From the NCBI GenBank assembly GCA_050701635.1, contig JBOGDF010000366.1, positions 1 to 5,400 on the forward strand: a stretch of DNA of 5,400 bases, in the 5' to 3' direction. Shown in pieces: positions 4,881-5,400 of this stretch. The notes beneath the pieces are model-generated. The model had not been told where the DNA came from, made no database searches, and saw only the letters and a list, made by a program, of their open reading frames with translations. The number at the start of each line of letters is the position of its first letter. Position 1 is the stretch's first letter. Made by a program: the position numbers and the translations under genes. This DNA comes from WHSM01 sp050701635 (GTDB lineage Bacteria > Actinomycetota > Actinomycetes > Mycobacteriales > Micromonosporaceae).

Positions 4881-5400
4881 TCAGGCGGCTTCGGCGACGA
4901 TGACGCTCATCGGCCCGGCCAGCGGCCGGTGATCGAGGTAGCGCCAGCCGGTGTCGTGCAGCCAGGCGGTGCCCTCCTCGACGCTGTAGACGTCGCCGTC
5001 GTTGACGTGGATCGCGAACTCACCCGCCATCAACGCCGCCGCGAGCGGCTGGGTGTGGGTCGGGTCGGTCCAGAAGTCGGCGAGCAGCAGGCGGGCTCCG
5101 GGTTCGGCTGCCGTACGGATCCGGTGCAGGATCGACCGGTTCGTCTCCGGCGTGAAGTAGTGCACCAGGTTGGCGAGTAGGAAGGCGTCGTACCCGCGCG
5201 GCAGATCGTCGGCCCGGACGTCACCGACCCGGACGTCGATGCGATGGGAGTACGCCGTCGCGCGCAGCTGCTCCCGGGCGACGCGAGCCACGTCGGCGAG
5301 CTCGAACACCGTCGCGGTGAGAGCCGGGTCGGCCGCCGCCAGCGCGATCGACCAGGAACCGGTGCCGCCGCCGATGTCCAGCACCCGGCTCGCCGCAGGC
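4881..5400 (-). CDS. SAM-dependent methyltransferase, C-terminal part (5' end beyond window)
   Basis: The frame is open through base 5400 (…AASRVLDIGGG), so the start lies outside; the GTG at 5384 falls inside motif I and is not a start. Visible features are SAM-binding motif I VLDIGGGTGSW, the ribose-binding acidic position in VFELADV, motif II GDVRADDLP, the LANLVHYF segment, LLLADFW, and a final beta-hairpin region GPMSVIVAEAA. This pattern fits the C-terminal catalytic domain of the plant/actinomycete O-methyltransferase family (Pfam Methyltransf_2), whose N-terminal dimerisation domain would lie beyond the edge. Such enzymes often methylate polyketide or aromatic secondary metabolites. 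The substrate cannot be inferred here. It would have been the upstream gene of the truncated ATPase regulator, a pairing seen in biosynthetic clusters. Confidence 0.85.
   Translation of the reverse strand, partial: PAASRVLDIGGGTGSWSIALAAADPALTATVFELADVARVAREQLRATAYSHRIDVRVGDVRADDLPRGYDAFLLANLVHYFTPETNRSILHRIRTAAEPGARLLLADFWTDPTHTQPLAAALMAGEFAIHVNDGDVYSVEEGTAWLHDTGWRYLDHRPLAGPMSVIVAEAA

Noticed and set aside
3953..4903. 316-codon + strand ORF as a single gene
   Set aside because: Its first two thirds are an Arg/Pro-rich shadow of the dioxygenase gene. Only 4559-4687 is protein-like (hydrolase start), and the tail is antisense to the regulator remnant.
4692..5180. 162-codon + strand ORF
   Set aside because: It is antisense to the methyltransferase and regulator remnant, with no recognisable domain.

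Overview
The window is high-GC DNA with strong G/C third-position bias, GTG starts, little Shine-Dalgarno signal and very frequent GTAC-containing words (valine GTA before C). It suggests a filamentous actinomycete, perhaps Micromonosporaceae. That placement is inferred from composition only.

Left part (1-3012, + strand): a short leader with a 7-bp inverted repeat and an orphan Shine-Dalgarno-like stretch runs into a 5'-truncated gene. This gene belongs to the receiver / thioredoxin-like / FAD-NAD(P)H oxidoreductase fusion family. Only the last part of the receiver domain remains, but the flavoprotein body is intact. An eight-segment membrane class III nucleotide cyclase follows with an 8-bp stop/start overlap. 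The pair looks like a redox flavoenzyme and cyclic-nucleotide signalling module, and is the most interesting unit here.

Middle (3072-4562): a LysR-type regulator (- strand) faces a small cupin of the thiol (cysteine / 3-mercaptopropionate) dioxygenase superfamily (+ strand) across 75 bp. This gap holds a palindrome and a -10 that would make the LysR mRNA leaderless. The likely arrangement is a regulator controlling the divergent dioxygenase gene, which runs by an ATGA overlap into an alpha/beta hydrolase start.

Right part (4559-5400): the alpha/beta hydrolase is cut off after about 40 residues at base 4687. There it is joined directly to the start of an oppositely oriented large ATPase-type (LuxR/LAL-like) regulator, itself cut just after its Walker A motif. 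The simplest reading is one deletion that removed the 3' parts of two convergent genes. Upstream of the regulator remnant lies the C-terminal part of a SAM-dependent methyltransferase (- strand), which runs off the window's right edge.

The window thus holds four apparently functional genes (flavoprotein, cyclase, LysR, dioxygenase), one partial gene (methyltransferase) and two gene remnants, with signs of rearrangement at both ends. I saw no tRNA, rRNA, CRISPR array or recognisable insertion sequence.
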